Part shown: positions 25,701 through 40,700 of the stretch, piece after piece | Numbering within the stretch: position 1 is the first letter of the stretch | Layout of the letters: each line of letters starts with the position of its first letter | The notes under the pieces: model-generated | What the model was told of the DNA's origin: nothing | What the model saw: only the letters and a program-made list of their open reading frames with translations | The model's database searches: none | From: Conchocele bisecta | Lineage: Eukaryota; Mollusca; Bivalvia; Lucinida; Thyasiridae | DNA: 64,000 nt | Reading direction: 5' to 3' | Assembly: GCA_029237695.1 (NCBI GenBank) | Contig: CM055279.1 | Span: forward strand, 5,412,323 to 5,476,322 | Translations under genes and position numbers: made by a program

Positions 25701-28700
25701 ATGTATGGAATGAAAACGGACAGAAAGGTAGAGAAGAGGTGGATAGTGAGATATGAGATTTGGAGAAAGAATAAAAGTTGTTTTTGTCGCCAAGTACATA
25801 TACTACATGAGCAAATCCATCAATGTATTAGTGCTAGTTGCAATAAATTTCAGTGATCATTAATAACCGGTGGTTGTGGATGATATTGGCAAATCGAATG
25901 GAATACATCCGATATGGATTACGTTACATACATCTATCAACGAAGTTACTCAAATCGTTTTGTAGTTTTAATATAATTTTGTACAGAATTGAAGATAATA
26001 ATATTGTTTTCATTGTTTTGTTCAGGTATGCCGTTCAAAAGCATGTGCGCGTTCAGGTTATGAAATCGTTGCAGTAACTGGCGTAGAATGAGACGCTGTG
26101 CATGATATTTGTTGCATTCAAAGAAGTAATGTTCAGTGTCTTCTACAATTTCGCTACACTCGCAGTAGGGAGTTTCTCTGATATGGTTATTACAAAGATC
26201 GGAATTGAGACTGCTACATTTATTACGAAGTCTTGCATGCATAACTGACGAAAACCTGTCTCCCACTAAGTAATATGGTGATATTTCATATTGAGTGTAT
26301 AATTGTTTGGCGCATGCTGTTTTAAAGTGTCTAAGACTATCTACATTTCTCATTGAAGGATCAGTTTCATTCCAGAGTTGTACCACAGATGGTATAAATG
26401 ATTGTTTGTATACTTCCAGTCGAGTAGTCGGGACATTTATATCAAATTGGTTTCTAAGGTTGTAACGAGATACGTTATTAACAGTGGGAGGAATCAGGTT
26501 GGAGATATAACTAGGTACTTGATTGTTGGTTGCTTTGTACATGATCGAAAGCTTTTGAATACTACGTCGAACAGATAAAAGTTGCCATCCAACTTCTTTC
26601 CTTAAATTATCAAGTGACACTGACCGTGTTAAACCGGTTACTATTCTCGCAGTTTCATTCTGAATTTTTTCCAATGAATCTTTTTCATATTCTGTACATC
26701 CATCCCAGACCGACGAAGCATATTCGAGTATAGGTCTCATAAGATATATATATTTGGTTTAAAGACTGTCTGCTTATCTTAAATTTTAGGTTTCGCATTA
26801 TTCCCAACACTCTCGCAGTCGAATTAATTATATTTTGTATATGTGTATGCCATTTCCCGTTATTGCTCAGCGTTACACCGAGATGTTTATGGTCGTCGAC
26901 AAAGGTTATAGGCGTGTTTTGAAAGATTAGGTTTACAGGTCGATCGAGTAGTCTTAGGGTTAAAAGCATCGCTTCAGTCTTGTTAGGATTGAAACTGACC
27001 AACCATTGTTTAGCCCAGTCAGCAATAGTTAGCAGGTCATAATTTATTATGCCTTCTAGGTCATCAGTATTTGTTGTGGAAAATGATAGAGAACTGTCAT
27101 CAGCAAATAATCGAACAATACTTAGTAGATGGTAAGTTATATCGTTGACATATATTAGAAATAGTAAAGGACCGAGCACCGAGCCTTGCGGTACGCCAGC
27201 AGTTATTAACTTGGTATCTGAGGTTGTAGACCGTATTGATACAGACTGTTTCCTATCCGACAAGTAGTTTTCGATCCAGTGTAAGATACAACCATTTAAT
27301 CCATTTTGCCGTAACTTAAATAGTAATCCTCTATGCCATACTCTATCGAAAGCCTTAGAAATATCACAAAATATTATACATGTAGATGGCCTTTCATAAA
27401 ATGCCTGACATATTTGATGGTGAATGTCTATAAGTTGGTATACCGTAGAATGTCCTGGTATAAAACCAGATTGTCTATTGTAAATCAAATTCTGTGAGTG
27501 CAAGTGATTATATATATGTTTAAACATTATTCTCTCCATTACCTTACCTATATAGACAGCTTAATAACGATATAGGTCGATAATTTGAAGGCGTCTGCGG
27601 ACACCCTTTTTTAAATAAGGGAATTACATTTGCCAATTTCCACGCCATCGGAAACTGACATTCATTGACAGATCTATTGAAGAGGGTCGCTAGAGGTTTT
27701 GAGACAGATGTAATAGTTCCTTTTAGCATTCTATGACTAACTAAATCGTGTCCACAAGCTTTATTAGTTTGTAAAATCTTTATAGTATCTCTGACCTCAG
27801 ATTCGTTTATATTAATCATATCAAGAACTTGGTTAGTTTTTAATTTAAGCGGCGGTAAAGTAGAGTTGCTATCGTCAACCGTTGATATTGAAACGAAGAA
27901 GTTGTTTAGACAATTAGCTTTTTCAACATCAGAAAAACAGACAATTTCACTATTACCGTCAGTCGTTTTTAATGGTGGAATAGTTCCACTTGATTTGCTA
28001 TCTTTCACAAAATGTCGAACTAGCTTCCAGAAGTATCTTTTGTTATTTGAAAATGATTCTGTTAAATTAAACTCTAAGTCATTGTAAAATGCTTCTCTTG
28101 CATGTTTTTTCATATTATTAACTTTGTTTCGAGTTGTTTTGTATTTATTCCAGTCGTCCACCCTTCCAAATTGTATTGCTTTCTTACGTAATTTGTCTCT
28201 TAATTTGCTTATTTTACGAATATCGGAATCATACCATGGTTTATCATTAGGCCGTACTGTGACTTGACTGCATGGAATGCATCGCTTAGCTAGCTCAATG
28301 AATTTAGATGTAAATATATTAGATGCATCATCTACACTGCCATTATTTAAATTTGTCCAATCAGTGTTAAGCATGAGTTCGTTAAATTTAACAAAGTCTG
28401 CTCTTTTATAGTTCCATACAGTTCGTTTGTATGAAGTATTGTGTGAACTATCAGCAGGTATAATGACACATGTAGCCTTATGATCGCTTATGTCTGGCAA
28501 AACAGCCAACACATCGCTTTTGAGAATGTTCTGTTCTTGGTTAACAATAATTGGATCTAACAAGGTTGAAGTAATGGCTGTTTCACGCGTTGCGGATGTA
28601 ATTATGTTTTTCAATGAATTCATAATCATAACATCTTTTAATTTGTGGTTATGTACATTTAATTGATCTTCATTTAGATCGCCAACAATAATGATATTAT

Positions 28701-31700
28701 TTGTTATATCACATATCAATTCTATATTGCGATTGAACAGTTCCCAAAATTCTATATTGGATGACGGGGGGCGGTAAATCGTGCCAATCAAAAAGTCTTG
28801 CGGCTTGTTTTAACCTGAATCCAGACAGTTTCATCCCAAAATATTTCTAAATTCTGCATTCTATTTTCTAACAAATGGTCTGCAACATATACTAATATTC
28901 CCCCAGAATGTGGCGACTTGTCCTTTCGGAATGGTAGGCTATACCCATTAAGTTGTAAACTGCTGGTTTCTATAGCGCCCGTTAAGTGAGTTTCTGTAAA
29001 ACATAGAATATCAAAATCTGTGAAAGTGTCCTCGATATAACTCACCTTATTACGGATACTTCTTATATTTAAATGTAAAATTGAAAAACATCCACTCTCA
29101 TGTTCAGGCCCTGGGTTTCTTTCTACATCACCAGATATCAGTAGCAAAATAAAAGATACTATTGTTAGACATATATTTAGATTGAGAAATAATCTGGGGC
29201 CTCTACAATTAGCTAGATTAGTCAAACAATTACCTATATCCGTTAAAACATTCAATAATATATTGAAAATATTTAAATATATTGTAGACGCAATGCATAT
29301 CGGACGTTTCCTACAATTAAAGTTACCTATGGCAGCCCTCCAGGAAGTTATATCATTACCCATTCGGCTTTTTAGTTACATCAGCTAGGTGGATGGCCGC
29401 CATAGGTGTCCACATTGCCAGCCTCAACCAACCGCACCGGATAATATGTATATTCTCAAGTCCCCCCAATATAGTGCATGCACATATAATAGTGACATTC
29501 AGACGACAAAGAAGTCACAGTTCATCATACAAACACCGTCTAAAACTTAATCTAAACTTAATGCAAGATATGCTAATATTGGAATGGTGTCACGTGTGTG
29601 GATATTGTGTTTATGTTATATATTAACAATACCCCAAAAGCACATGCATAGTAGGTATTCTGGGACAGTGTCACAAGAGGTCAGTCTAGGACCACGTGCA
29701 CCCTATTACTCTCAAACCACCGAACACACCACATGTCACATACATACTGCTGAACTATATAGGGAGTTAGGACATTTACATGTATATGTCTCTTTTCCGT
29801 ACTAGATATATTGGAATAATATGAGGTACCCCATGTGATTTTGTACCGTCAATTTCATGAAATACGTTTACAAATTTACAATTTTTTTCCGTAAATGGCG
29901 TCTAAATTAAGTTAACATAATTATATTCCGCATGTACTCTGAAAATGTTGTCAACTTTAAACTTTACTTATGAAAAATGTTGTAAATTTTGTAAACGCAT
30001 TTAATGAAATTACGCAGATGTCCGAAGGTACAAAATCACATGGCGTGTCTCATATGTGTCATTGGAACAATATTTCTTTATCAGAAAACTATTCAACACT
30101 ATGTAGGCTATGACCACACGTATTCCATCACAGTAATTGAAACAATTACTAAAATAAAAGAGATGATATGATAATAGCGTAAACTATGTTAGAGTTGCGA
30201 ACGGTAACTCTTGCAATCTACTCCCGTACAGTTGGACGGTACGGGAGAACATTGCAAGAGTTACCGTTCGCAGCTAAAACTACGTATGCAAACATTCACC
30301 TCCAATATAAATTCCACGACATCGAAGTCACCGTAAATATCGGTGACCTTGACCTGTAGAAGGGTCGTGTAATTTTCGGCGGGATTTCCTTCCTTCACCG
30401 GAATCGTCATATTGCCAAGGGCTGCAACGAAACGGCAAATAAAGAATGTCAGTATTGGTTGAACGCCATCTCGTTTAAGAAAACAAACAAAAAACAACAT
30501 TAAATGTAAAGTTTTACTCTTTTGCGATTTTCATAGTACAAACCGTGACCTGATAAATTGAATTCGGGGTGCACTGTACAACAGTATAGATCAGGATCGG
30601 ACTTGTGTCCGGTCTAGGTCTCTTTTTAGTCAATTGGCTACATATTCGTTGTATCAACACCAATGCCTAATACAACAACAATTTGTTATCGGGGAACGTA
30701 TATTCGGTCAATAAAACTATTATAATTTATAATTATACTAAATGTTATAAGATTACGTACACGACACAATGAGTATCTCGTTTTCTACTGCAACCCCCGG
30801 GGTGCTCTGTACAACAATATAGGTCAGGATCGGATGTGTATCCAGGTCTGTGTCTCGCTCTAGCCGGTCGGCTTCGTCCATCCAGCCCGAACACGTGATC
30901 TTAAATGTGTCTTGGGTTGCTACACCTGTGGAATATATTTTATCCCGGGTTCACAGTGCGTATGTACCGTGAAACACGGTGCCGTGAACCATTTTTGATA
31001 TCCTGTCAATACGACCTAATCACTGCGTATGAATATGTACGGTGGCTGGGGTTATTATTTTGCATTTAAAGCCATTTGTAGGTGTTGACGGGATAAATAG
31101 AATAGTAGGTTCGTGCCGTGAATAGGAAAAATATCTGGCAGAGCCTCGCCCATCCCGTTTCTTCGCCCATCCCGTTTCCTAAGCCTTGCCAGATGTTTTC
31201 CCATTCACGGCACTAACCTACTATTCTCTATATAGATTACCAGGCTGGTGTTTTTGTATACCAAGTTTATCAGACAAGGGCAGGAAATGCGCAGCGTTTC
31301 TATGCGGTTTGCTATTTTCTAAAAGAAAAAAAATAATGTTAGTTTCTACCAAATGTCGAACTTTAACTTACACAAATCAATAAACAAATTAAAACATAAT
31401 GCCATCTCTGGTTTCAATGTATCTGTTTCCAACAATCAAACCGCCTCGGCCGATTAGTAAATATAGATATAGAGGATCAAAGACCTCAGTAATCCATTTG
31501 ACAACTTTAAAAATATTCCCTAATGTGTTACAGTGAATTAAATGAGAATTAGACATTACCTTGATATGAATATCTGGCAACTAATTTAGAACACAATTGT
31601 CCGCATGTACGGTCGATAATTCGCTCGATAAAGCTCGCGGAGTATCTCCTCGTACAGGCGGACGAGCCGTGCTCTGTAGTAACTATCAGCACGATACCAC

Positions 31701-34700
31701 AGGTTGAAGTAACGGACCAAGGTCTATAAATACATTAATTATGCCTAAAAGCATCAATAAATTTAAAAAAAAACTAAAAAATAAACTCAAATTCTTTTTA
31801 CCATATTTTATTTTCATTTATTGATGCTTTTAGGCATATTTAATGTATGTATATACCTCGGTCCGTTACTTCAACCTGTGCACGGTACCTGAAAGTTGGC
31901 TGATTCCACACGTTCCATTATACGGCTTGTAGTTCACCGTCCTGACGTAGCGTAGCGTGTAGCTATCTACACCGGCACTGGTGACGGTCACGTTGAAAAT
32001 GAAGGCGTACGTCCCGCCTTCAGTCAGGCTACCTTTGGTGATGTGAATCCTGGGGGAATTCAGACCTACAATGTTAGAAGACAAGAATATGATGACAATG
32101 AACACCGCTGAAATACAAATATTCGAAAAGGTCCTGGGTTCAAATGTGGATGGAATGTGAGCAAAACAGTTGGTAAACGAGCATTATAATGCACTCTATA
32201 AATATTACGCAATCTGATTGGCTGATGGTCATACATTATAGGTATATCATTGTTGTTGAACGGTCGCAAATTATTTCAATATGTATTCCTACGCCAGTAG
32301 TAAATGAGTGCATTAGAAATAGCTTAACCGCATTATAATTTTGAAATTTACGGCGTATATCAGAAAATGATAGGTCGCAAAACATGTTAAATGGCTCCGC
32401 TAGCGCGTCGCCATTACACAGATTTTCCGACCTATCATTTTCTGATATACGCCGCAAATTTGAAAATTACAATACAGTTTACCCTATATTTAACTATAGA
32501 TGTCTATGGGTTTGGGCAAGGATTTTGTTATAGTATTTATGTCTCTGGTTTTGGCGAAGATGACATACATCGAGATGTTTTATCTCCCTTGAGATAGCAT
32601 ATTTGGTCACACAAATTCAAATTGTCGTGCTACGCCTACGTGGCGAGTACGACCAAGAAAATAGTGCCCTGTGCCAACTTATCTTATAGTGTTTTGGTCT
32701 GGCATGCTTTGTATCTAAAACTCTACATATACTATTCTCTATAGTTTTCTGCTCAGTTTATCAGTTAAATTCTGGACAATACGATTCAAGACATTTCGTG
32801 CGTATGAATACAGCAGCTATTATCTTTAGTTCTCACAGTTAGGTAGTAGTGACCAGTTAGCCGCCAGTTTCGTACAATTTTCAAACAGTAATTTATTCGC
32901 AAGTGATCAGTTTTTGTAGAGATAACAAATTTCAGTACGTTCAGTACTTTGATTTTATTTTCTATCACACAAACGTTTAAAATAAGTAGGGTCAGCGGCA
33001 CCATATCACTACGTATAGTATGGTCAGGTTGATCGCACCACATAACTTCTTTCAGACCTATGGGTGAAACAATAATAAACATGGTCACTATATAACTTCA
33101 TACGGCTAAAATGTTCGTAAGTGCAAACTTATGACAGTCAGTAAATTTCACATTGACAATGTTGTCTTGTAAACAATTATTGGATTTACATTTATTAAGC
33201 ATAGACTGCATACGCTCAATAAATGTAAATACATCAATTGAAATTGTCAGAGGATCCTAAATGTGCACTTACGAACTGTTTAGTCCTGTTTATCACAGTT
33301 CCTGATAGTACAGTGGGGTCAGCGTGTAAGTGCACACACGAACGAACACGACAGGTTGGAACCAACCTGTCGTGTTCGTTCATGTGTGTACTTACACGCT
33401 GACCCCACTGTATGTACTTGAATATTACTCATAATTTTGGAATTACATCAATCAGCCAATGATTAATTAATGTCATGTTCATCTTAAACAACTGGACGAG
33501 AATAAACAGTATGTTCGCTTCATGTACAGATGGACGAGAATAAACAGTATGTTCGCTTCATGTCATGGACGAATACAGTATGTCGCTTCATGTATGGCGA
33601 GAATAAACAGTATGTTCGCTTCATGTACAGATGGACGAGAATAAACAGTATGTTCGCTTCATGTACAGATGGACGAGAATAAACAGTATGTTCGCTTCAT
33701 GTACAGATGGACGAGAATAAACTATGTTCGCTTCATTCATGTAAACAGATGTACATATTGTTCTCATTGTACAGATGGACGAGAATAAACAGTATGTTCG
33801 CTTCATGTACAGATGGAAGACAATATAGAGGATATTCATATTTTTGCAACGAATATGACAAATATGGACATTTCACACCACGAGATGAACATATATGTCA
33901 TATTCGTTGCCAAAATATGAATATTATATTTATTATATACCGCTCCATGGAAATTAGCAGATTTTTAGACTGTATACGGTAATGAATGTGTATTTGCAGC
34001 CTATTTGCAGTTCGGCACTGCAGGTGCGCGTTATGAATATAGATAGCGGAAGTAGTCGTATTTTCACCGGACGTTGTTTATTTCATCGATGAGAACATAG
34101 ACTTTTATTTACATCGTATAACTATGTATTTCATGGGTAGGTATATATAATAAAAACAGTTTCGGTTCATGTCCAGATGGACGAGAATAAACAGTAGTTT
34201 GGCTTCATGTACAGATGGACGAGAATAAACAGTATGTTCGTTCGCTTCATGTACAGATGGACGAGAATAAACAGTATCTTCGCTTCATGTACAGATGGAC
34301 GAGAATAAACAGTATGTTCGCTTCATGTACAGATGGACGAGAATAAACAGTATCTTCGCTTCATGTACAGATGGACGAGAATAAACAAAAGTTTGGCTTC
34401 ATGTACAGATGGACGAGAATAAACAGTAGTTTCGCTTCATGTACAGATGGACGAGAATAAACAGTATGTTCGCTTCATGTCCAGATGGACGAGAATAAAC
34501 AGTATGTTCGCTTCATGTACAGATGGACGAGAATAAACAGTATGTTCGCTTCATGTACAGATGGACGAGAATAAACAGTATGTTCGCTTCATGTACAGAT
34601 GTTCGCTTCATGTACAGATGGACGAGAATAAACAGTAGTTTGGCTTCATATCCAGTACTAGTTGAACATATTGTATAATTGCTGTGTAACATTACCATTT

Positions 34701-37700
34701 TCCGACTGGAGAGTGACCACACTACTCTGGCCAGTGGACGAGTTCCAGAGAGCTGCTGACCACTCGTACTCTATGTCAGTAATTTCCGTCTGTCCGCGCC
34801 AGTCTACAGACACGGCCAGTTCTAGACGGTCGTGTGTGATCTTGTTCAGCCGGGTCGTGCGACAGTTGTATAGGCAGCTGGGTATGTATAGCTCGGTTAT
34901 TACATACAATGGTCTTTCACAGTGTAATAACGCAGTGTAATAAACATGTCAATGCTTTGATTTAACGACGGCACTGGCTCGAAGACCTTACATATCTTGA
35001 CAGACTACATGTATTTAAGTCCCCATCAAAGCTAGCTCGAACTTGTCTTGCCTGTGTAATAAAACTCATAAAGCACTAGTAGTATAGAGCAATACATATG
35101 CAAATGATCCCCGGCTACAGAAAAAATGGTTAGATAATTATACAGCTTCAAATTATGTGATGTACTTATGCAATAAATATAATCTAACAATTGTCTTGAT
35201 TTAATATGATATTTATTAAACTCGTTGACTGTGTTCATAAGAAACGAGGCATAGCCTCGTTTCTTATGAACTCAGTAAACTCGTTTAATAATATCATATT
35301 AAATCATCACTCATGTAAGATCCTCTATTTATCAGACGATAAATACATAGACAAAAGCTTCAATATATGCTCATGCACGTATGCAAGAAGTATAATCTAC
35401 AATTTGTGCTGATTTAATATAATAGTTGGGATCGTTTTTGCTGTAACCAGCAAACCCTTACTAATAAATATCGTATTAAACAGCCACTATGTACGATCCT
35501 CTATTATTAAGCTCGTTGACTGAGTTCATAAGAAACGAGGCATAGCCTCGTTTCTTATGAAATCAGTAAGCTCATTTAATAATAGTAAATCATCACTCAT
35601 ATAAGATCCGCTATGTAATCACGCAGGTGGAAGACTCGGACCTGTGGCATAAACAAATGTCCTATGAAAAAGTCCCATTATCACACCCACCTGCTATCGT
35701 ACTGTACGCTACATTTCTAAGCATATTACAAAATCACATTACCCCACCCATATGATGTCGTACTGTACACTATGTTTCTATGTATATTGAATAAATCCCA
35801 TTGCCCCACCCACCTTATGTCATACTGCACGCTACGTTTCTGTCGTTAGAAACGTAGCGTACGGTACGACATCAGGTGGGTGGGGTAATTTTAAGTCACA
35901 GGTCCGAGTCTCACTGTGACTGTGTACTCAATGACCCTGGAATACGTACCGTAGTGTCAGCTCTGGTGCTTGGGTTTTCAGAATAATTCCTTGTACGGCC
36001 GAGGATATCCGACTACCACGTGACATCGTAAATATTGCCATGACCATGGAATTCGTCGTACTATTGGTTTCAAGTGTCAATACGTTGCTATGGTTACGAA
36101 TTTGGTAGTCCGTGATGAAAGAAGCGTCGAAATCAGAGATAATTATGCAACTTGGAAAACTTAATAAAACGCAATCAGTGAAATCGTTTATTGATATTGA
36201 AGAATTATCGAAACCAATCACCGTCCATTTCAAAGTCAGCTGATCAGACGTATCATTGGTAACCATGGTTACGGGATCATTCGACGAGGACGCGTCTGCC
36301 ACTACTGTATCACCGTATGAATATTCAACAATACTTGCGCCGTTGATATGCGCAATGAGTTCCGGTAACATGACCTTGACCTTGATATACGCCTCATCAT
36401 ACGTGTAGTTAGCGTCGGCCATCGTGTATCCAAATATAGCGGTCAGTCCGCCGCTAGAATTTCCAAATGTCTCAAGTTCTAAAAACACAAGGTATGTTCC
36501 TTGTTCAAATGTTTGCGCGGGAAAATGGATGTTGCTGGACATTGGTTGGTTGAACGAAGTGAAGGGTTTGTGGTTCGGTTCCATGCGTAATACTCTCCAC
36601 GTGTATTTCACAGTGGGGCCGCATTCATCTATGTCGTTCATCTTCACTTTGATCTGTAAATATTTATATTCATGGCCGTGACTAGAGAAATGAGGCTTAT
36701 GGAATTTGTGACCTCTTGATCAAATAGCACGCTCCTGTAGTATAATATCGAGCTACAATGCGTGTTTGAAGCTAACCTGAAATTTATGTCTGTAACGCAG
36801 GGCTAAGACAGAACAATACTTCGGTTAATTAGAAACATGATGGATGTTTCATTGATGGAATGGCGAAAGTGCAGATCCTGATCAGATCGTGCGGATGCAC
36901 GGGCTGATCTGGATCTACACTGGTCACAAAACCCACAAGTCCCATTTCTCCAGTCACATCCACATTTGCTATTTTAGGCACTAAACGGTTAGATATACGA
37001 GTACTTTAATTATATAGTTGTATTCTGTATTCAAAAGTTTAGGTGACTGATGATAATTATAAAGTGTCTGTAATGGTGTCTCATCAAATTTTAATAATGT
37101 AATGAGAAATGCAATGCAGTACGGCGCCACCACAATTGAGCATGGCGCCACCAAATGCTGACAGGGTGCCACCAAATGCGGTACGGCGCCACCAAAATCA
37201 GACATGGCGCCACCAAATTCGGGCACACGGCGCTACCAAATTCGAGCATGGCGCCACCAAAATCGGACTTTGCGACATCAAATGCGGGCATGACGCCACC
37301 AAAATCGGACATGGCGCCACCAAATTCGGGCACGGAACCACCAAATTCGGGCATGACGCCACCAAAATCGGACATGTATTGCCACCAAATTCGGACATGG
37401 CTCCACCAAAATCGGACTTGGCGCCACCAAATTCTGGCACGGAACCACCAAATTCGGGCATGACGCCATCAAAATCGGACATGTATTGCCACCAAATTCG
37501 GACATGGCTCCACCAAAATCAGGCATGGCACCACCAAATTCGGACACGGCGCCACCAAAGTCGGACATGATGCGGCGCCATGTTGAATAAGCTAGATGAA
37601 ACACTACATATACACAGTGTCCATTTTTTTATTACAAAATACAAATATTGTGCCTGATATCAAGTAGCGTGGTTGGCTTAGCGTGGGCTGTACTACAGCT

Positions 37701-40700
37701 CCCGCTCAGACAATCAAATTTCATGATTACAATGCGAGTTGGCATTGCCAAAAGGGGGCCGTTTCACTAAACTTCGTACGACTAAAATGTTCGTAAGTGC
37801 AGATTTAGAATAGTATGTAAATTTCAATTGATGGATTTACATATATTAAACATATATGCTCAATAAATGTAAATCCAATAATTGTTTACAAGACAACGTT
37901 GTTAATTTGAAATTTACAGACTATCAAACTGTTGCACTTACGAACATTTCTGAAACGGGCCCCAGATGTTCAGAAACGTTGATAAACTGGGCTAGAGTAA
38001 TGCAGGCAGTTGTGTATAAGCGAGTGAATCGACTACTGTCGGTTCCACGTTTTTCTGTCGACGAACTTTTGGCTATTAAACACATTAAATCTAAAAACTA
38101 TTTAAAATTAAGTACTTTTTCATCAATAACAAAAAAGTCACCCTCCCCAAAAAGAATTATTTGATGAAATTCAATCAAATATTGATTTTATTGCGAAAAC
38201 ACGATTTTCCTATGGGAATTTAACATGGGGAGTCAATTTCCAAAATGTTTCGTTTGTTGATCCTGAAGGATCAAAAAACGAAAATAAATGGAAATTGGCG
38301 AGATAGCTTGAAAATGATGTAACTTAGGAAACAAAAGTTAAATTTTGAAAATCGGTCCACAAATAAAACAAAATTGACTAGTTCAGTGTCCATTACCTCG
38401 AGACTGTTAGAGACATAGGTAATAATCTCTCCATCCGGGTAATGGCTGAACATGGACAGTTGGTTACCGGAGCAAGAATACGGCTGTTCCGCCGGACATG
38501 ATGAACTTGGTAAATATGACCCGCTCGTGTCATACTGAAATAGAAGACTATTCATGCTACGATACCAGGCAATACTTCAGCCTATGCTCAATAAATGTAA
38601 ATCCAGTAATTGTTTACAAGTAAACAGGGTTAATGTGAAATTCACAGACTATCATGAGTTTGCACTTACGAACATTTTAGTCGTACGAAGTTTAGTAAAA
38701 CGCCCCCCATTAACCAAGAACCCACTCTTTCAACGTTTCGGCACAAGACCTTTATCACGGAATTAGTGTCTACTATACGCTAAGTGGCATCCTTTTTAGA
38801 TTTCACACTGTTAATAGCAATTAGTGTCTACTATGCGCTAAGTGGCATCCATTTTAGATTTCACACAATTATTGTCTATTATACGCTAATTGGCATCCAT
38901 TTTAGATTTCACATTGTTTATAGAAAATAGTGTCTACTATACGCTAATTGGCATCCATTTTAGATTTCACACTGTTAATAGCAATTAGTGTCTACTATAC
39001 GCTAAGTGGCATCCATTTTAGATTCCACACTGTTTATAGAAATTAGTGTCTACTATACGCTAAGTGGCATCCTTTTTAGATTTCACACTGTTTATAGAAA
39101 TTAGCTACTGCTATTGATCCTTTTAGATTTCACATTGTTTATGAATAGTGTCTACTATACTAATTGGCATCCATGATTTACATTGTTTATAGAAAATATG
39201 TACTATACGCTAATGGCATCATTTTAGATTCCACGTTTATGAAATTAGTGTCTACTATCGCTAATGGCATCCTTTTAGATTTCACACTGTTTATAGCAAA
39301 TTAGTGTCTACTATACGCTAAGTGGCATCCATTTTAGATTTCACATTGTTTATAGAAATTAGTGTCTACTATACGCCAAGTGGCATCCATTTTAGATTTA
39401 GAGATCTAAAATGGATGTCACTTAGCATATAATAGACACTAATTAGTAACACTAACTCGATAACGGCCTTGTGCCGAAACGTTGAAAATGTCGGTTCTTG
39501 GTTACTGAAGTAGTGTTCAACATGTACATAGTATTAATCCGGAAAGCTTCTATGCAATGCAAGGATGTAGGCAGAACAAACGTGGAATAGAACCTAGGCA
39601 GACAGTCACATGTGCTCTATGAAGCAGAATAAAACATATCAACTTCATGGGGAAAAGTTTCTTAATACATTCACAGACGAACTTGAAACAGAGATGAACA
39701 TAGTTTGCTTTTTATAACTGTTTATAGCTGTACATTCGCCAATACTATTGAGTACACATTACAGTTTATTAGAGGAATTGTGACATTATCACTCCCTGTG
39801 GGTGATTTTTGCATTTTATACCCACGCAATTATGTGCAAATTAACCCAAAGAATGATTAACAAAAAATTGTGATCTATAGTTGTTTCATATTTTGTCTTT
39901 TCTGTCTGTCGATAAAACAGTTTGGCAGTATTTTAGAATCATTCCCATTGGAAATGATTATAAAGTGCTGTCAAAACATGTTTTGATGAGACAAATGAAA
40001 AAAAAAGAAAAAAGTAAGCATTAAACGAAAACAAGTAAATAAAAATGATAAGGGCTGAACGTTTTCTTTCACATTTTCAATATACATATACATACCTGTG
40101 TGCATTCCGCTAAATAAATCGAGAACACTTTACTCTCAGTGAACATGGAAGTATTCGAATATACCACGTTCTTGTATTTGGTAACATTACAGCTTATCTC
40201 GCCAGCAATCTTCGCTGATGTTACGCTATTGTTTGACCCCAAACACGTCTCGTTGTATGCGATGACGTCATAGGCTACGACGCCGCCATTCGTGATGTTA
40301 AATTCAGTAAAGTTCCAGTCGACAGAAACTATGTAACACAGCGCGTTTGTAATTGTGCTGTTCTGTGTTAGCTGAATACCCAATTCTAGAGTTGTACCGC
40401 TGACGTTTGTTGTCACGTCAAAATCGTTACACTTGTATCCTAGAAGAGAAAGAACAGAAATAAAATCAAAGTACTGAAAGTACTGAAATATGGTGTGTGG
40501 GGTAAGTTAACTTTGTAAAATACACTGGTGTAACTTGCAGGGTCAGTACTGAAATATATACTGGAGAATATATCCGTACTGTCCCGTGAGACCTAAAGAT
40601 AATAGCTGCTGTATCCTACGCACGAAATGTATTGATTAGTATATTCCACAATTTAACTGATAAACTGAGCACAAAACTGTGAAAACTATAGAGAATAGTA

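Larger units (their letters stand above)
25508..29400 (-). mobile_element. CR1-like non-LTR retrotransposon (LINE), decayed (intron 10)
   Basis: Minus-strand element inside an intron of the polycystin gene, same orientation. It has a 2A-like leader, an APE-type endonuclease, a reverse transcriptase and a C-terminal Cys/His module in the expected order, but is split by at least three frameshifts (about 28790, 27545, 26715). The 3' UTR is 25508-25945 and ends in tgtttaaactaa. The 5' end is uncertain. Confidence 0.85.

Noticed and set aside
33621..34722. Minus-strand repeat frames with Y-M-K-R-T-Y-C-L-F
   Set aside because: Translation of the 38-bp VNTR in intron 7; 38 is not a multiple of three, so no single frame is kept.
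37091..37604. Overlapping long frames on both strands with repeated motifs
   Set aside because: They come from the stop-poor 21-bp VNTR in intron 5. They appear in several frames on both strands without codon bias.
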